A stretch of DNA of 10,700 nucleotides, from the NCBI GenBank assembly GCA_029287695.1, contig JARFQQ010000194.1, positions 1 through 10,700 on the forward strand, written 5' to 3'. A model generated the notes under the pieces. It was not told the origin of the DNA. It made no database searches and worked only from the letters and a program-made list of their open reading frames with translations. Shown piece after piece: positions 1 through 7,826 of this stretch; position 1 is the first letter of the stretch; every line of letters begins with the position of its first letter. Made by a program: the position numbers and the translations under genes. This stretch comes from Gammaproteobacteria bacterium (GTDB lineage Bacteria > Pseudomonadota > Gammaproteobacteria > Chromatiales > Chromatiaceae).

Positions 1-3000
1 CCGGCACCGAGCACGTCGCCGTAGGAGAAACCGCCGCAGGCAACCAGCCCCCTGAAAGAATCGAGCGAGACACGGCCACTGATGATATCGGACATGTGCA
101 CATCGACTGTCTCGAAGCCGGCCTTGTTGAAAGCAGCGGCCATCTCGAGCTGGCCATTGACGCCTTGCTCCCGCAGGATCGCCATCTTCGGCGCTGCGCC
201 GCTGTTGATGAACGGCGCTGCAATATCCGCGTCCGGATCGAACGAGAGATAGGGAGAGAGACCGGGGTCCTGCGTGTCGCGGATGCGCGCATACTCCTCG
301 TCCGCGCATTCCGGGTTGTCTCGCAGCGACTGCATCTGCCAGCTGGTCTGCGACCAGGCCGACTGCAGTTCACTGCGGCTGGAGCGCAGCACGACCCGCT
401 CCCCGCGTGTCACCACGACCTGCTCGTCATCGTAGAGCGGTTTGCCGATGACATGGGTGTAATCTTCCATGCCGAGGCTGCCAAGGGTTCGCATGACGCT
501 CTCGAGATCGCTGTCAGCGACCTGGATCACGGCGCCGAGCTCCTCGCTGAAGAGAGCAGGTATGTCATCGCTGCCAGCAACAGCATCGAGACGCACCCGG
601 AGACCGCAACGACCGGCAAACGCCATTTCGGCAAGTGTTGCCAGCAAGCCGCCATCGGAGCGGTCATGGTAGGCGAGCAGCAATCCCTCCCGGTTGAGAG
701 ACTGGAGCGCCTGAAAAAACGTCTTGAGCAGTTGCGGTTCGTCGAGATCGGGACAGCCGTTGCCGACCTGGTCGTAAACCTGGGCCAGCGCACTGGCGCC
801 AAGACGGCTCTTCCCGCGACCGAGGTCGATCAGGACCAGTGAGGAAGGACCGCGATCATGCCGCAGCATCGGTGTGAGGCTCCTGCTCGCATCACTGACC
901 GGTGCGAAAGCCGAAACGATCAGTGACAGCGGCGCCGTCATCTCTCGAGGCTCACCCGTGTCACTCTCCCAGACGGTTTTCATCGACATCGAGTCTTTCC
1001 CGACAGGGATCGCAATACCCAGGGCCGGACAGAGTTCGAGTCCGACGGCCCGCACCGTTTCGAAAAGCCTTGCATCCTCACCCGGATGGCCCGCGGCAGC
1101 CATCCAGTTGGCGGAGAGCTTGATGTGTCCGAGCCTGTCGATGGGCGCCGCAGCGATATTCGTGATCGCCTCGCCGATGGCCATGCGACCCGACGCCGCG
1201 GCATCGACCAGCGCCAGCGGTGTGCGCTCCCCCATCGCCATGGCCTCGCCCGTGAGATTGTCATAGTCCGTCAGGGTCACAGCACAATCCGCCACAGGCG
1301 TCTGCCAGGGTCCGACCATCTGGTCTCGTGCAACCATGCCGGTGATGGTCCTGTCACCGATGGTGATAAGGAAACGCTTGTCAGCGACAGTCGGCAGGGA
1401 GAGGACACGCAGTGCCGCCTCCTTGATATCAATCCCGGCAAGATCGAGATCGGGATAGCGAACGCTGACGGTTTCGACATCCCGCGTCATCTTCGGCGGC
1501 TTGCCGAACAGCAGCGACATGGGCATGTCGATGGGATTATTTTTGAAATGGCGGTCTCCGAGCAGCAGGTGTTCCTCGTCCTTCGCTTCGCCCACGATGG
1601 CATAGGGGCAACGCTCGCGTTCGCAGATCGCCCTGAATTCCTCGAGCCTGCCGGCATCGATCGCCATGACATAACGCTCCTGCGCCTCGTTACACCAGAT
1701 CTCCATCGGCGCCATGCCGGGATCATCGTTCGGGACATCACGCAGTTCGAACGCGCCGCCTCGCTCTCCATCGTGAACCAGTTCGGGCAGCGCGTTTGAC
1801 AGCCCGCCTGCACCCACATCATGAATAAACAGAATCGGATTGCCGGCGCCACGTTCCCAGCAACGATCGATCACCTCCTGGCATCGACGCTCCATCTCGG
1901 GGTTGCTGCGCTGCACGGAGGCGAAATCGAGATCCTCGGCAGAGGTTCCCGAGGTCATCGAAGAGGCCGCGCCGCCGCCAAGACCGATGAGCATAGCCGG
2001 ACCACCGAGGACGATCAGCGGAGTCCCGGCCGGGAATGGTTTTTTCTCGACATGTTCCTCGCGGATATTGCCGACGCCGCCGGCGAGCATGATCGGCTTG
2101 TGATAGCCGCGCAGCTCCCTGCCCTCTGCATGCTCCACCTGCTGCTCGTAAGTCCGGAAATAGCCACAGAGATTCGGACGACCGAATTCGTTGTTGAAGG
2201 CAGCCGCCCCGATCGGACCTTCGAGCATGATATCCAGCGCGGAGACGATGCGTCCCGGCTTTCCATGGTCGCGTTCCCAGGGCTTCGGCGCCCCGGGTAA
2301 CTGCAGGTTGGAGACCGAGAAACCGGTCAGGCCCGCCTTGGGTTTGCCGCCAATACCGGTCGCCCCCTCATCGCGGATCTCGCCACCGGAGCCGGTTGCC
2401 GCACCCGGATCAGGCGAAATCGCCGTCGGGTGATTGTGCGTCTCCACTTTCATGAGGATATGGACATTCTCCTCGCTGTAACCGTACGCATGGCTGTCCG
2501 GATCCGCATAGAAGCGCCGCCCGCGGTGTCCCGTGATGACCGCTGCGTTGTCCTTGTAGGCCGAGAGCACATTGACCGGCGAGATCTCCGTGGTATTGCG
2601 GATCATGTCGAACAGCGAATACTGCTGCTTCTTGCCGTCGATGACCCAGTCGGCGTTGAAAATCTTGTGGCGGCAATGCTCCGAATTGGCCTGGGCGAAC
2701 ATCATCAGTTCGACATCGGTCGGGTTGCGATTGAGCGTTTTGAAGCTCTCGACGAGATAGTCGATCTCGTCACCGGAGAGTGCAAGCCCCCAGTCAATGT
2801 TGGCCTGCTCAAGCGCTTCCCTGCCTCCGGCAAGCAGATCGACAGTGCGAAGCTTTCCGGGCTCGGCGTGCAGGAAGAGTCGTTCAAGCGCCTCCGTCTC
2901 GTTCGTGAAGACCTGTTCGGTCATGCGGTCATGCAACGCCGGAATGCACGCCTCGAGCTGTGCTTGCGGAAGCCCCTTGCCCCTGATCGTCAGGTTATAG

Positions 3001-3332
3001 GCGATGCCACGCTCGATGCGCTGCACGACCCCGAGCCCGCAGTTATGTGCGATATCAGTCGACTTGGTCGACCAGGGAGAAATGGTGCCGGAGCGAGGAG
3101 CGACAATCAGCAGCCCCTCCGTCCTGATTTCCGGTGCATCTGTCGCAGGACCGTAAGTCAGCAGCTTCACCAGCAGTTCCTGCTCCTCTTCGGACGCTTT
3201 GCCGGTATATTCAACGAAGTGGATGAAATGCGCCTCGACATCGACCCGCTGGCCAATAACAGTGTTCAGCGACTCGGCGAGGCGCTGCAGACGAAACGGG
3301 GAGAGTGCAGGCGTACCGTGAAAAATCTGCAT
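1..3332 (-). CDS. purL: Phosphoribosylformylglycinamidine synthase, large single-chain type (3' end cut by window edge)
   Basis: FGAM synthase converts FGAR, glutamine and ATP to FGAM in step four of cytosolic de novo purine synthesis. About 1110 codons are visible of a family length near 1300. I translated the minus strand from the ATG at 3332, and the N-terminus [14 protein letters not shown] resembles E. coli PurL. The motif SEHCRHK lies at residues 217-223, [11 protein letters not shown] starts at 297, a glycine-rich LGGGAASSM segment lies near 450, and HDRSDGG is at 889-895. The glutamine amidotransferase domain starts near residue 1047 ([11 protein letters not shown]). Its nucleophile Cys1099 is in ACGGFSYGD, so the window ends just after the active-site cysteine, and the amidotransferase His/Glu residues lie outside. 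GGAAG five bases before the ATG is a reasonable ribosome site. I saw no frameshift in the stretches translated. It is the large single-polypeptide form of proteobacteria, not the split PurS/Q/L form. Confidence 0.97.
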   Translation of the reverse strand, partial: MQIFHGTPALSPFRLQRLAESLNTVIGQRVDVEAHFIHFVEYTGKASEEEQELLVKLLTYGPATDAPEIRTEGLLIVAPRSGTISPWSTKSTDIAHNCGLGVVQRIERGIAYNLTIRGKGLPQAQLEACIPALHDRMTEQVFTNETEALERLFLHAEPGKLRTVDLLAGGREALEQANIDWGLALSGDEIDYLVESFKTLNRNPTDVELMMFAQANSEHCRHKIFNADWVIDGKKQQYSLFDMIRNTTEISPVNVLSAYKDNAAVITGHRGRRFYADPDSHAYGYSEENVHILMKVETHNHPTAISPDPGAATGSGGEIRDEGATGIGGKPKAGLTGFSVSNLQLPGAPKPWERDHGKPGRIVSALDIMLEGPIGAAAFNNEFGRPNLCGYFRTYEQQVEHAEGRELRGYHKPIMLAGGVGNIREEHVEKKPFPAGTPLIVLGGPAMLIGLGGGAASSMTSGTSAEDLDFASVQRSNPEMERRCQEVIDRCWERGAGNPILFIHDVGAGGLSNALPELVHDGERGGAFELRDVPNDDPGMAPMEIWCNEAQERYVMAIDAGRLEEFRAICERERCPYAIVGEAKDEEHLLLGDRHFKNNPIDMPMSLLFGKPPKMTRDVETVSVRYPDLDLAGIDIKEAALRVLSLPTVADKRFLITIGDRTITGMVARDQMVGPWQTPVADCAVTLTDYDNLTGEAMAMGERTPLALVDAAASGRMAIGEAITNIAAAPIDRLGHIKLSANWMAAAGHPGEDARLFETVRAVGLELCPALGIAIPVGKDSMSMKTVWESDTGEPREMTAPLSLIVSAFAPVSDASRSLTPMLRHDRGPSSLVLIDLGRGKSRLGASALAQVYDQVGNGCPDLDEPQLLKTFFQALQSLNREGLLLAYHDRSDGGLLATLAEMAFAGRCGLRVRLDAVAGSDDIPALFSEELGAVIQVADSDLESVMRTLGSLGMEDYTHVIGKPLYDDEQVVVTRGERVVLRSSRSELQSAWSQTSWQMQSLRDNPECADEEYARIRDTQDPGLSPYLSFDPDADIAAPFINSGAAPKMAILREQGVNGQLEMAAAFNKAGFETVDVHMSDIISGRVSLDSFRGLVACGGFSYGDVLGA

Positions 3333-3424
3333 CGTGACTTCCGTTAGGGGAAAATTTTCAGAAGCAATTCTACTACAGCAACAGGGGGCTTTCCGCTGCT
3401 CATTATCCGGGAGACCGGGGCGAA
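3333..3424 (-). promoter_or_regulatory. purL upstream gap with a weak promoter candidate
   Basis: These 92 bases separate the metallo-hydrolase stop from the purL start. On the minus strand a TAGAAT element (3372-3367) matches the sigma-70 -10 consensus at five of six positions, but no good -35 lies 16-18 bases upstream. A 10-base perfect palindrome, GAAAATTTTC, lies at 3350-3359 between this element and the Shine-Dalgarno sequence. I see no PurR-like operator (ACGCAAACGTTTGCGT type) and no strong terminator after the preceding gene. purL may have its own promoter here or be read through from dapA-bamC. Confidence 0.25.
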
Positions 3425-4189
3425 TCAACCAAGATCAAACCAGCGACTGGGCTTCTCCTGGTTCAGGACCGAGAACCTGCTGGCCATCGATGTATCGAAG
3501 GAATCCAGTGCGGACCTGACGAGTTGCGGGTCATTGTTCTTCTCGCTGATATGCGCTGCCACCAGGTGCTGCCAGTTCTGGTGGTCGAGTTGTCCCAGAA
3601 GGCCGATCGACTGTGCATTGCTGAGGTGGCCGTGATCGCCGCCGACCCTGAGCTGCAGGGATCTCGGGTACGGGCCGTTACGCAGCATCTGCTGGTCGTG
3701 GTTGAATTCAAGCAGCAGGGCATCGAGCTGCTGCAGCTGCGACACGATATGCGATGTGACCGAACCTGCATCGGTCAGGATACCCACCCTCTTGCGGCTG
3801 TCGGCGAAAACATACTGGCAGGGTTCGGCGGCATCATGCGGAACAGTGAACGGCGTGATGCGAATGTCGCCGATGCGGAAATCTCCGCTGTTGGCATTGA
3901 TCTGGTGCAGCTCACTGCTTTCAGCCCATTCGCTGCCACGCAGTGTGCCGGCCGTCGCCCAGACAGGGATCGCGTGATGCCGCGACAGCGCCTGTGCCCC
4001 GCGCAGATGGTCTGAATGCTCGTGTGTCAGCAGTATGGCATCGATATCATCACAGGCCAGGTCGACCAGCGAGAGACGGCGCTGCAACTCTTTGCGGGTA
4101 AAACCGCAGTCGAGCAGCAGAAGGGTCTCTCCTGACTGCAGCAGCGTGGCATTGCCGCGACTGCCGCTGCCGAGGGAGAGAAAGCGCAT
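3425..4189 (-). CDS. Metallo-beta-lactamase-fold hydrolase, YycJ/WalJ family
   Basis: This is a 254-residue cytoplasmic metallo-hydrolase with no signal peptide. The dinuclear metal-binding motif THEHSDH is at residues 55-61 (His56, His58, Asp60, His61). Further likely ligands are His118 in VPHDA, Asp140 in LTDAG and His213 in AAHISEKNN. The segments LEFNHD (160-165), NGPYP (171-175) and GHLSN (187-191) are typical of the YycJ/WalJ branch. In Firmicutes that branch sits beside the WalRK regulators, and its members are suspected to be nucleases or phosphodiesterases. The substrate of this protein is unknown to me. Its ATG follows the bamC stop by 15 bases, in the same reading frame and without a Shine-Dalgarno sequence, so translation is probably coupled to bamC. 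In Pseudomonas a similar gene lies between bamC and purC; here purL follows instead. Family assignment is firm, function is not. Confidence 0.93.
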   Translation of the reverse strand: MRFLSLGSGSRGNATLLQSGETLLLLDCGFTRKELQRRLSLVDLACDDIDAILLTHEHSDHLRGAQALSRHHAIPVWATAGTLRGSEWAESSELHQINANSGDFRIGDIRITPFTVPHDAAEPCQYVFADSRKRVGILTDAGSVTSHIVSQLQQLDALLLEFNHDQQMLRNGPYPRSLQLRVGGDHGHLSNAQSIGLLGQLDHQNWQHLVAAHISEKNNDPQLVRSALDSFDTSMASRFSVLNQEKPSRWFDLG

Positions 4190-4204
4190 CCGGGAGTGCG
4201 GGCC

Positions 4205-5386
4205 CTAGCGCAGCTGCTCGTGCAGCAGGGTCAGGATTCGTGATGCTGTCTGTGCTGGCGCCGCCGTTCCGTCCCTGTTCTGCACTGTGACGGTCGTCGG
4301 CTCGCCTGCACCGCTGATATTGACGATGTATTGCGGGCTCTCGCCGCCATCGTCGGAGGAGCTCCAGAATGCGAGGCTCGACAGCCATCCGGAGTCTTCC
4401 ACGTCATCGGATGGATCGTTGTAGCGCACATAGTAGTTTCCGCCGCTGCGATTGCGGTCCTCGACAGTAAAACCGACACGGTTGAGCGCGATGCCGACAA
4501 GACGCCAGCTGCGGGCAAAATCGGTATGCACGGTCATGTAGGGCGAGCCGCTGCCCGTGTAGAGGGTCGACATGCTCTTCGATTCGGTACCAGCCGTGCT
4601 TCCAAGCTGCTGCCCGGCGCTGGCCTCGGAGCTCCCCATGAAGGCCATGAGTTTCTGCAGCATGACGGCCTCCAGCTCCTGGTCAGACCCGGAGGGAATC
4701 CAGACACTCTGGTCGGTCTCCGTGTCGCCGACGCCGGAGACGAGCTGCTCTTTCATGCCGGTGTGGGTCAGGAAGAGTTCGGTCACACCGCGGTTGCCAC
4801 CGCGCTCGAGCCTGACGCGATACTGGTCACGCGTGCCTGTCGCGTAAAGCCCGTCGACGGCCTTGCGCAGGAAATTGGTGATCATGTCCGTCTTGATGTC
4901 GGCGCGGTTCTCGATCCAGGCGGTTCGCATGACACCGGCGGAGGGATCCTGCTCAACGAGAAGGATGCCGTTCTCCTGCCAGAAATCAAGCACCGTGTCC
5001 CAGACTGACTCGGCGGGCGCCTGGATCACAAGCCAGCGTGTGTCACCATCGCGACGCGCCTCGATTTTCGGACTTTCAGGCAGCACACTGCGGTTGCTCC
5101 TGCCAGTGGTCCCGGTCCCGGCACCGCTCCTGGCCGCCTGGTACTCCGAATAGGTGGTCACGGCCGGACTCGCTCCGGTAAAAGTGACACCGCCCTGGGA
5201 AATGGCATCACGGGAAAGATCCGGAGGCACTTCAAGCGCATTCTCCGCCTGACGGGATTTTTTATACTCAACCCGCTTGTCGGGCAGGATGTTGCCCTCA
5301 TTGAAAGTCGTACACGCGCCCAGTGCCAGCACCGAGAGCGCGATCACCAGCATGCGGATTGGAGAATCATTCATTATTTTCACCAT
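4205..5386 (-). CDS. bamC: Outer membrane protein assembly factor BamC (lipoprotein)
   Basis: BamC is a lipoprotein subunit of the BAM complex, which folds beta-barrel proteins into the outer membrane. The 393-residue protein begins with a lipoprotein signal peptide ending in the lipobox LGAC, with Cys25 lipidated and Thr26 at +2, consistent with outer-membrane sorting. An extended N-terminal segment follows, with the conserved YKKSR...LEVPPDLS region (41-58), which in BamC proteins contacts BamD. Two helix-grip domains come next, at about 105-250 and 270-393, joined by a Ser/Gly-rich linker. The start at 5386 has AGGA five bases upstream. Met5 (5374) is a credible alternative, with GGTGA upstream, and would give a more standard short n-region. 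The gene begins 9 bases after the dapA stop. The dapA-bamC (formerly nlpB) pair is conserved in gammaproteobacteria including E. coli. The protein is somewhat longer than E. coli BamC (about 344 residues). Confidence 0.93.
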   Translation of the reverse strand: MVKIMNDSPIRMLVIALSVLALGACTTFNEGNILPDKRVEYKKSRQAENALEVPPDLSRDAISQGGVTFTGASPAVTTYSEYQAARSGAGTGTTGRSNRSVLPESPKIEARRDGDTRWLVIQAPAESVWDTVLDFWQENGILLVEQDPSAGVMRTAWIENRADIKTDMITNFLRKAVDGLYATGTRDQYRVRLERGGNRGVTELFLTHTGMKEQLVSGVGDTETDQSVWIPSGSDQELEAVMLQKLMAFMGSSEASAGQQLGSTAGTESKSMSTLYTGSGSPYMTVHTDFARSWRLVGIALNRVGFTVEDRNRSGGNYYVRYNDPSDDVEDSGWLSSLAFWSSSDDGGESPQYIVNISGAGEPTTVTVQNRDGTAAPAQTASRILTLLHEQLR

Positions 5387-5395
5387 CAGTTCCTG

Positions 5396-6271
5396 TTACA
5401 GCTCCGCGTGCTCGAGTGCTTCGCGGACAGCTGTGTGGTATTCATCATCGAGCCAGGTCAGGGGCAGGCGTATTCCGACCCCGATACGTTTCATCTCGGC
5501 CAGGGCCCACTTGACGGGGATCGGGCTGCTCTCGATGAAGAGACGGTCGTGCAGCAACACGAGTTTCCCGTCGAAAGCTGCGGCTGTCTCTGCGTCACCC
5601 TCCAGGGCAGCCGCAATCATGCGGTGCATCCCGGCCGGTGCGACATTGGCCGTGACGGAGATGACGCCATTGCCCCCGTTGAGGACAAACTGGCGGGCGG
5701 TATCATCGTTGCCACTGTAGAGTGCGAACTCCCTGCCACAGGCCTCGCGTAACCTGGCGACGCGTTCAGGGCCATCCGCAGACGCTTCTTTGAGACCGAC
5801 GATATTGGGAAGTTCACTGAGCCGTACAACGGTTTCAACGCCCATGTCGACCGCCGTGCGACCCGGAACATTATAGAGAATCTGGGGGATATCCACCGTC
5901 TCGGAAATCACCCTGTAATGCTGGAAAAGGCCCTCTTGTGTCGGCTTGTTGTAGTAGGGCGTCACGAGCAGGGCCGCATCTGCACCAGCCCTTGCTGCGA
6001 ATTCGGTCAGCGAAATTGCCTCACTGGTCGAATTGGCGCCGGTCCCCGCGATGATGGGCAAGCGGCCGGCAGCGAACTCGATCGTGCGCGTGATGACCTC
6101 GCAATGTTCATCGTGGTTGAGTGTTGCGGATTCACCGGTCGTGCCAACTGAAACGATCGCATCGGTGCCAGAGTCGACATGCCAGTCGATGAGCTTTTGC
6201 AAGCTGTCGTAATCGATGGCGCCATCGGCATGCATCGGGGTGACAATAGCGACAATGCTTCCAGAAATCAT
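5396..6271 (-). CDS. dapA: 4-hydroxy-tetrahydrodipicolinate synthase
   Basis: DapA condenses pyruvate with aspartate semialdehyde, the first committed step to diaminopimelate (for peptidoglycan) and lysine. The 291-residue length is that of the family. The catalytic residues fall at the E. coli numbering: Thr44-Thr45 in the GTTGES motif (43-48), Tyr133 in LYNVPGRT, Arg138, and the Schiff-base Lys161 in GLKEASAD. The (beta/alpha)8 barrel appears complete and cytoplasmic. The chosen ATG at 6271 gives the standard N-terminus MISGSIVAIVTPM. A second ATG seven bases upstream is out of frame. A GGA lies eight bases before the start. It is the first gene of an apparent dapA-bamC-hydrolase unit, preceded by a plausible promoter. 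It abuts the end of the dsr cluster, but I see nothing linking it functionally to sulfur oxidation. Confidence 0.98.
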   Translation of the reverse strand: MISGSIVAIVTPMHADGAIDYDSLQKLIDWHVDSGTDAIVSVGTTGESATLNHDEHCEVITRTIEFAAGRLPIIAGTGANSTSEAISLTEFAARAGADAALLVTPYYNKPTQEGLFQHYRVISETVDIPQILYNVPGRTAVDMGVETVVRLSELPNIVGLKEASADGPERVARLREACGREFALYSGNDDTARQFVLNGGNGVISVTANVAPAGMHRMIAAALEGDAETAAAFDGKLVLLHDRLFIESSPIPVKWALAEMKRIGVGIRLPLTWLDDEYHTAVREALEHAEL

Positions 6272-6300
6272 TCATGGAGTCCGGTGAACAGAATATCGGG

Positions 6301-6330
6301 ATTTTACCGTGCCCTTGGATCGATGAACAA
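6301..6330 (-). promoter_or_regulatory. Candidate sigma-70 promoter for dapA
   Basis: In the 92-base gap between dsrS and dapA, the minus strand shows a -10 candidate TAAAAT (6306-6301, five of six matches). A -35 candidate TTGTTC (6330-6325, three of six, starting TTG) lies 18 bases further upstream. Transcription would start near 6294, giving a short leader of about 23 bases before the dapA ATG. The match is modest, but the position suits separate expression of dapA from the dsr genes. No strong terminator for the dsr transcript is visible in the same gap. Confidence 0.4.
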
Positions 6331-6363
6331 CAAAGATTGGGGCAGTACGGAAAACCTGTCCTT

Positions 6364-7476
6364 TCAGGGCTGTAACAGCGCGATCTTCCCGAGTAGCGGG
6401 GTAATCACAGGTTCGATCTTGCGTCGCATGAGACTTCCGATCGCCGTCGTGTCGCGCAACACCGGGCGCAATACCCCGTATCCCAGGCCTGACAGCAGGT
6501 ACATGACCGCGATGGGGCCGACACAGTCGGGGCATTGCTCGAGAACTTCTGTTACCGCCTGCACGGGTTCCGCCATGCTCGATTCTGCATCCTGCTCGAG
6601 CATTTCCAGGGGCAGGTCCACCCTCTCCCCGGGACGCATAACGGAGAAATAGAGGGCAAGGTTGTCGAGCGTCGCTGTGACCATCTCCTGGGTACCCGGC
6701 TTTTTCAGCACGCGCACGGCAGTCTCCAGAAACGCCTGGCCCGCCGGGGAGTGCACCCTCAACAGCAGTGCAGCGATCCTGTTTTCCGCGGCGATACCGG
6801 CGAGTCGCTCCTGCAGCTCGAGGTAACGCGCCGACGGCTGTTTCTGTTCGGGGATAGCATCCGGACAGGCAGAGAGAAAGCCGACATAGTAGGCCGGCTT
6901 GCGCTTTGCACGCTTCCAGAGTTCCTGCTTCAGCGCATCACTGATGAGTCCGGGTTTGAGCACCAGCGAGACAGTGATCATCATCTGCTCGATTTCGCTC
7001 TCGAACGGCAGATAATCGACAAGATATTCCGCAAGGACGGGGCCCATCTCCCCTTCGCTGACTGCCTCGCGCATGAGCATCCGGCGCGCGTTCTCGGCGT
7101 CCTCCATGGCCCACCAGGCCCGGCGAGCGAGCTCGTCGGTAATCCCGGGGGCACAGACAACAGCCACGACAGCCTCGGGCTCGCCGAGGAGCAGCAGCTG
7201 GTCGAGATTGTCATCGCGCATCTGCCCCATGCGTGTCCAGCGCTGCAGGTAGACCGGATAGCCCCCCGGAGAACCCAGGACATGACCGGAGAGCATCTCC
7301 TTGACACGCCTGATGTACTGTTCGTCGCGACAGTCCGGATTGAGTTTGACCTGCACCTCTTCCCCATCCCCGGTGAGGCCAAAGAGTGTCATGGATGACT
7401 CATGGATACGGATAGCCAGCGGTTTGTTGGCGAGCAGCACATTGATTCGCAGGCTGTCTTCGGCGGCCAGGTCCAT
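6364..7476 (-). CDS. dsrS: DsrS, sulfur-oxidation cluster protein of unknown biochemical role
   Basis: The identification rests on position (last gene after dsrN-dsrR) and on family-like segments such as GSPGGYPVYLQRWTRMGQ (68-85) and RRAWWAMEDAENARRML (118-134). The 370-residue protein is soluble, largely helical in appearance, and has no signal peptide, membrane span or nucleotide-binding motif that I recognise. It has seven-odd scattered acidic/hydrophobic helical stretches and few cysteines: Cys49, Cys108, Cys204 and a CPDC pair at 315-318. DsrS is found in dsr-type sulfur oxidisers, but its reaction is not established. The ATG at 7476 follows the dsrR stop by 15 bases in the same frame and has no Shine-Dalgarno sequence, so it probably depends on ribosomes finishing dsrR. 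No alternative start lies between that stop and this ATG. Confidence 0.85.
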   Translation of the reverse strand: MDLAAEDSLRINVLLANKPLAIRIHESSMTLFGLTGDGEEVQVKLNPDCRDEQYIRRVKEMLSGHVLGSPGGYPVYLQRWTRMGQMRDDNLDQLLLLGEPEAVVAVVCAPGITDELARRAWWAMEDAENARRMLMREAVSEGEMGPVLAEYLVDYLPFESEIEQMMITVSLVLKPGLISDALKQELWKRAKRKPAYYVGFLSACPDAIPEQKQPSARYLELQERLAGIAAENRIAALLLRVHSPAGQAFLETAVRVLKKPGTQEMVTATLDNLALYFSVMRPGERVDLPLEMLEQDAESSMAEPVQAVTEVLEQCPDCVGPIAVMYLLSGLGYGVLRPVLRDTTAIGSLMRRKIEPVITPLLGKIALLQP

Positions 7477-7491
7477 GGACGAAGTGTCGGA

Positions 7492-7806
7492 TCAGTCTGC
7501 TTTCGGAGGAACGTAGTTGACGTCCCTGGGATTGAGAAAAATGAACTGGTGCTGCCCGTCGTCCATCTCGACGAAGTCGAGTGTGGTTTCATCCAGCAAG
7601 GGGACAAATTCGGGCGCCATCACTATCTCGACACCGGACTGCCTGAAGCTGATATCGTCATCGCTGACAGCATCAAAACCCATTCTGTAATCAAATGAGC
7701 CGTCATCGCGCCTGACTGCAGCCAGGCGCAAGGCCATGCCTTCCGCCCCGCCCCGGGACGCGGCGCTCCTGATCTGTTCTGCTGCCGACTCAGTTACTGT
7801 AAACAT
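7492..7806 (-). CDS. dsrR: DsrR, cysteine-free IscA-like (A-type carrier fold) protein
   Basis: This 104-residue protein has the IscA/HesB (A-type carrier) layout: MFTVTESAAEQIR at the N-terminus, a central GMALRLAAVRRDDG strand region, and FIFLNPRDVNYVPPKAD at the end, where IscA proteins carry NPN followed by CGCG. It contains no cysteine at all, so the three cysteines that hold iron or a cluster in true A-type carriers are missing. This agrees with A. vinosum DsrR, described as an IscA-like protein lacking Fe-S binding and involved in regulating dsr expression after transcription starts. It is expected in the cytoplasm. It has the best ribosome site in the window, GAGAGG (7817-7812) five bases before the ATG. 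It starts 20 bases after the dsrN stop and is followed closely by dsrS. Confidence 0.92.
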   Translation of the reverse strand: MFTVTESAAEQIRSAASRGGAEGMALRLAAVRRDDGSFDYRMGFDAVSDDDISFRQSGVEIVMAPEFVPLLDETTLDFVEMDDGQHQFIFLNPRDVNYVPPKAD

Positions 7807-7826
7807 ATCAACCTCTCATCATTCAT

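Noticed and set aside
96..842. 248-codon plus-strand open frame opposite the purL C-terminal half
   Set aside because: The minus strand carries the invariant HDRSDGG and ELGAVIQV segments of PurL here, so this frame is a shadow.
2430..3347. 305-codon open frame on the plus strand opposite the purL N-terminus
   Set aside because: The minus strand here encodes clearly conserved PurL, and the plus-strand product shows no recognisable motif. It is a shadow frame.
3350..3359. Perfect 10-base palindrome GAAAATTTTC upstream of purL
   Set aside because: It is short and AT-only in its core, so it is easily due to chance. It does not match the PurR operator and has no second copy nearby that I could see.
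6351..6368. Possible terminator after dsrS (stem CCTG/CAGG, then TTTT)
   Set aside because: The stem is only four base pairs with a six-base loop, too weak to call.
6535..7398. 287-codon plus-strand open frame opposite dsrS
   Set aside because: No recognisable motif, and it lies wholly within dsrS, whose product matches its family and genomic context.
7492..7806. Functional Fe-S carrier IscA/ErpA
   Set aside because: The protein has no cysteine residues, so it cannot bind a cluster in the usual way.
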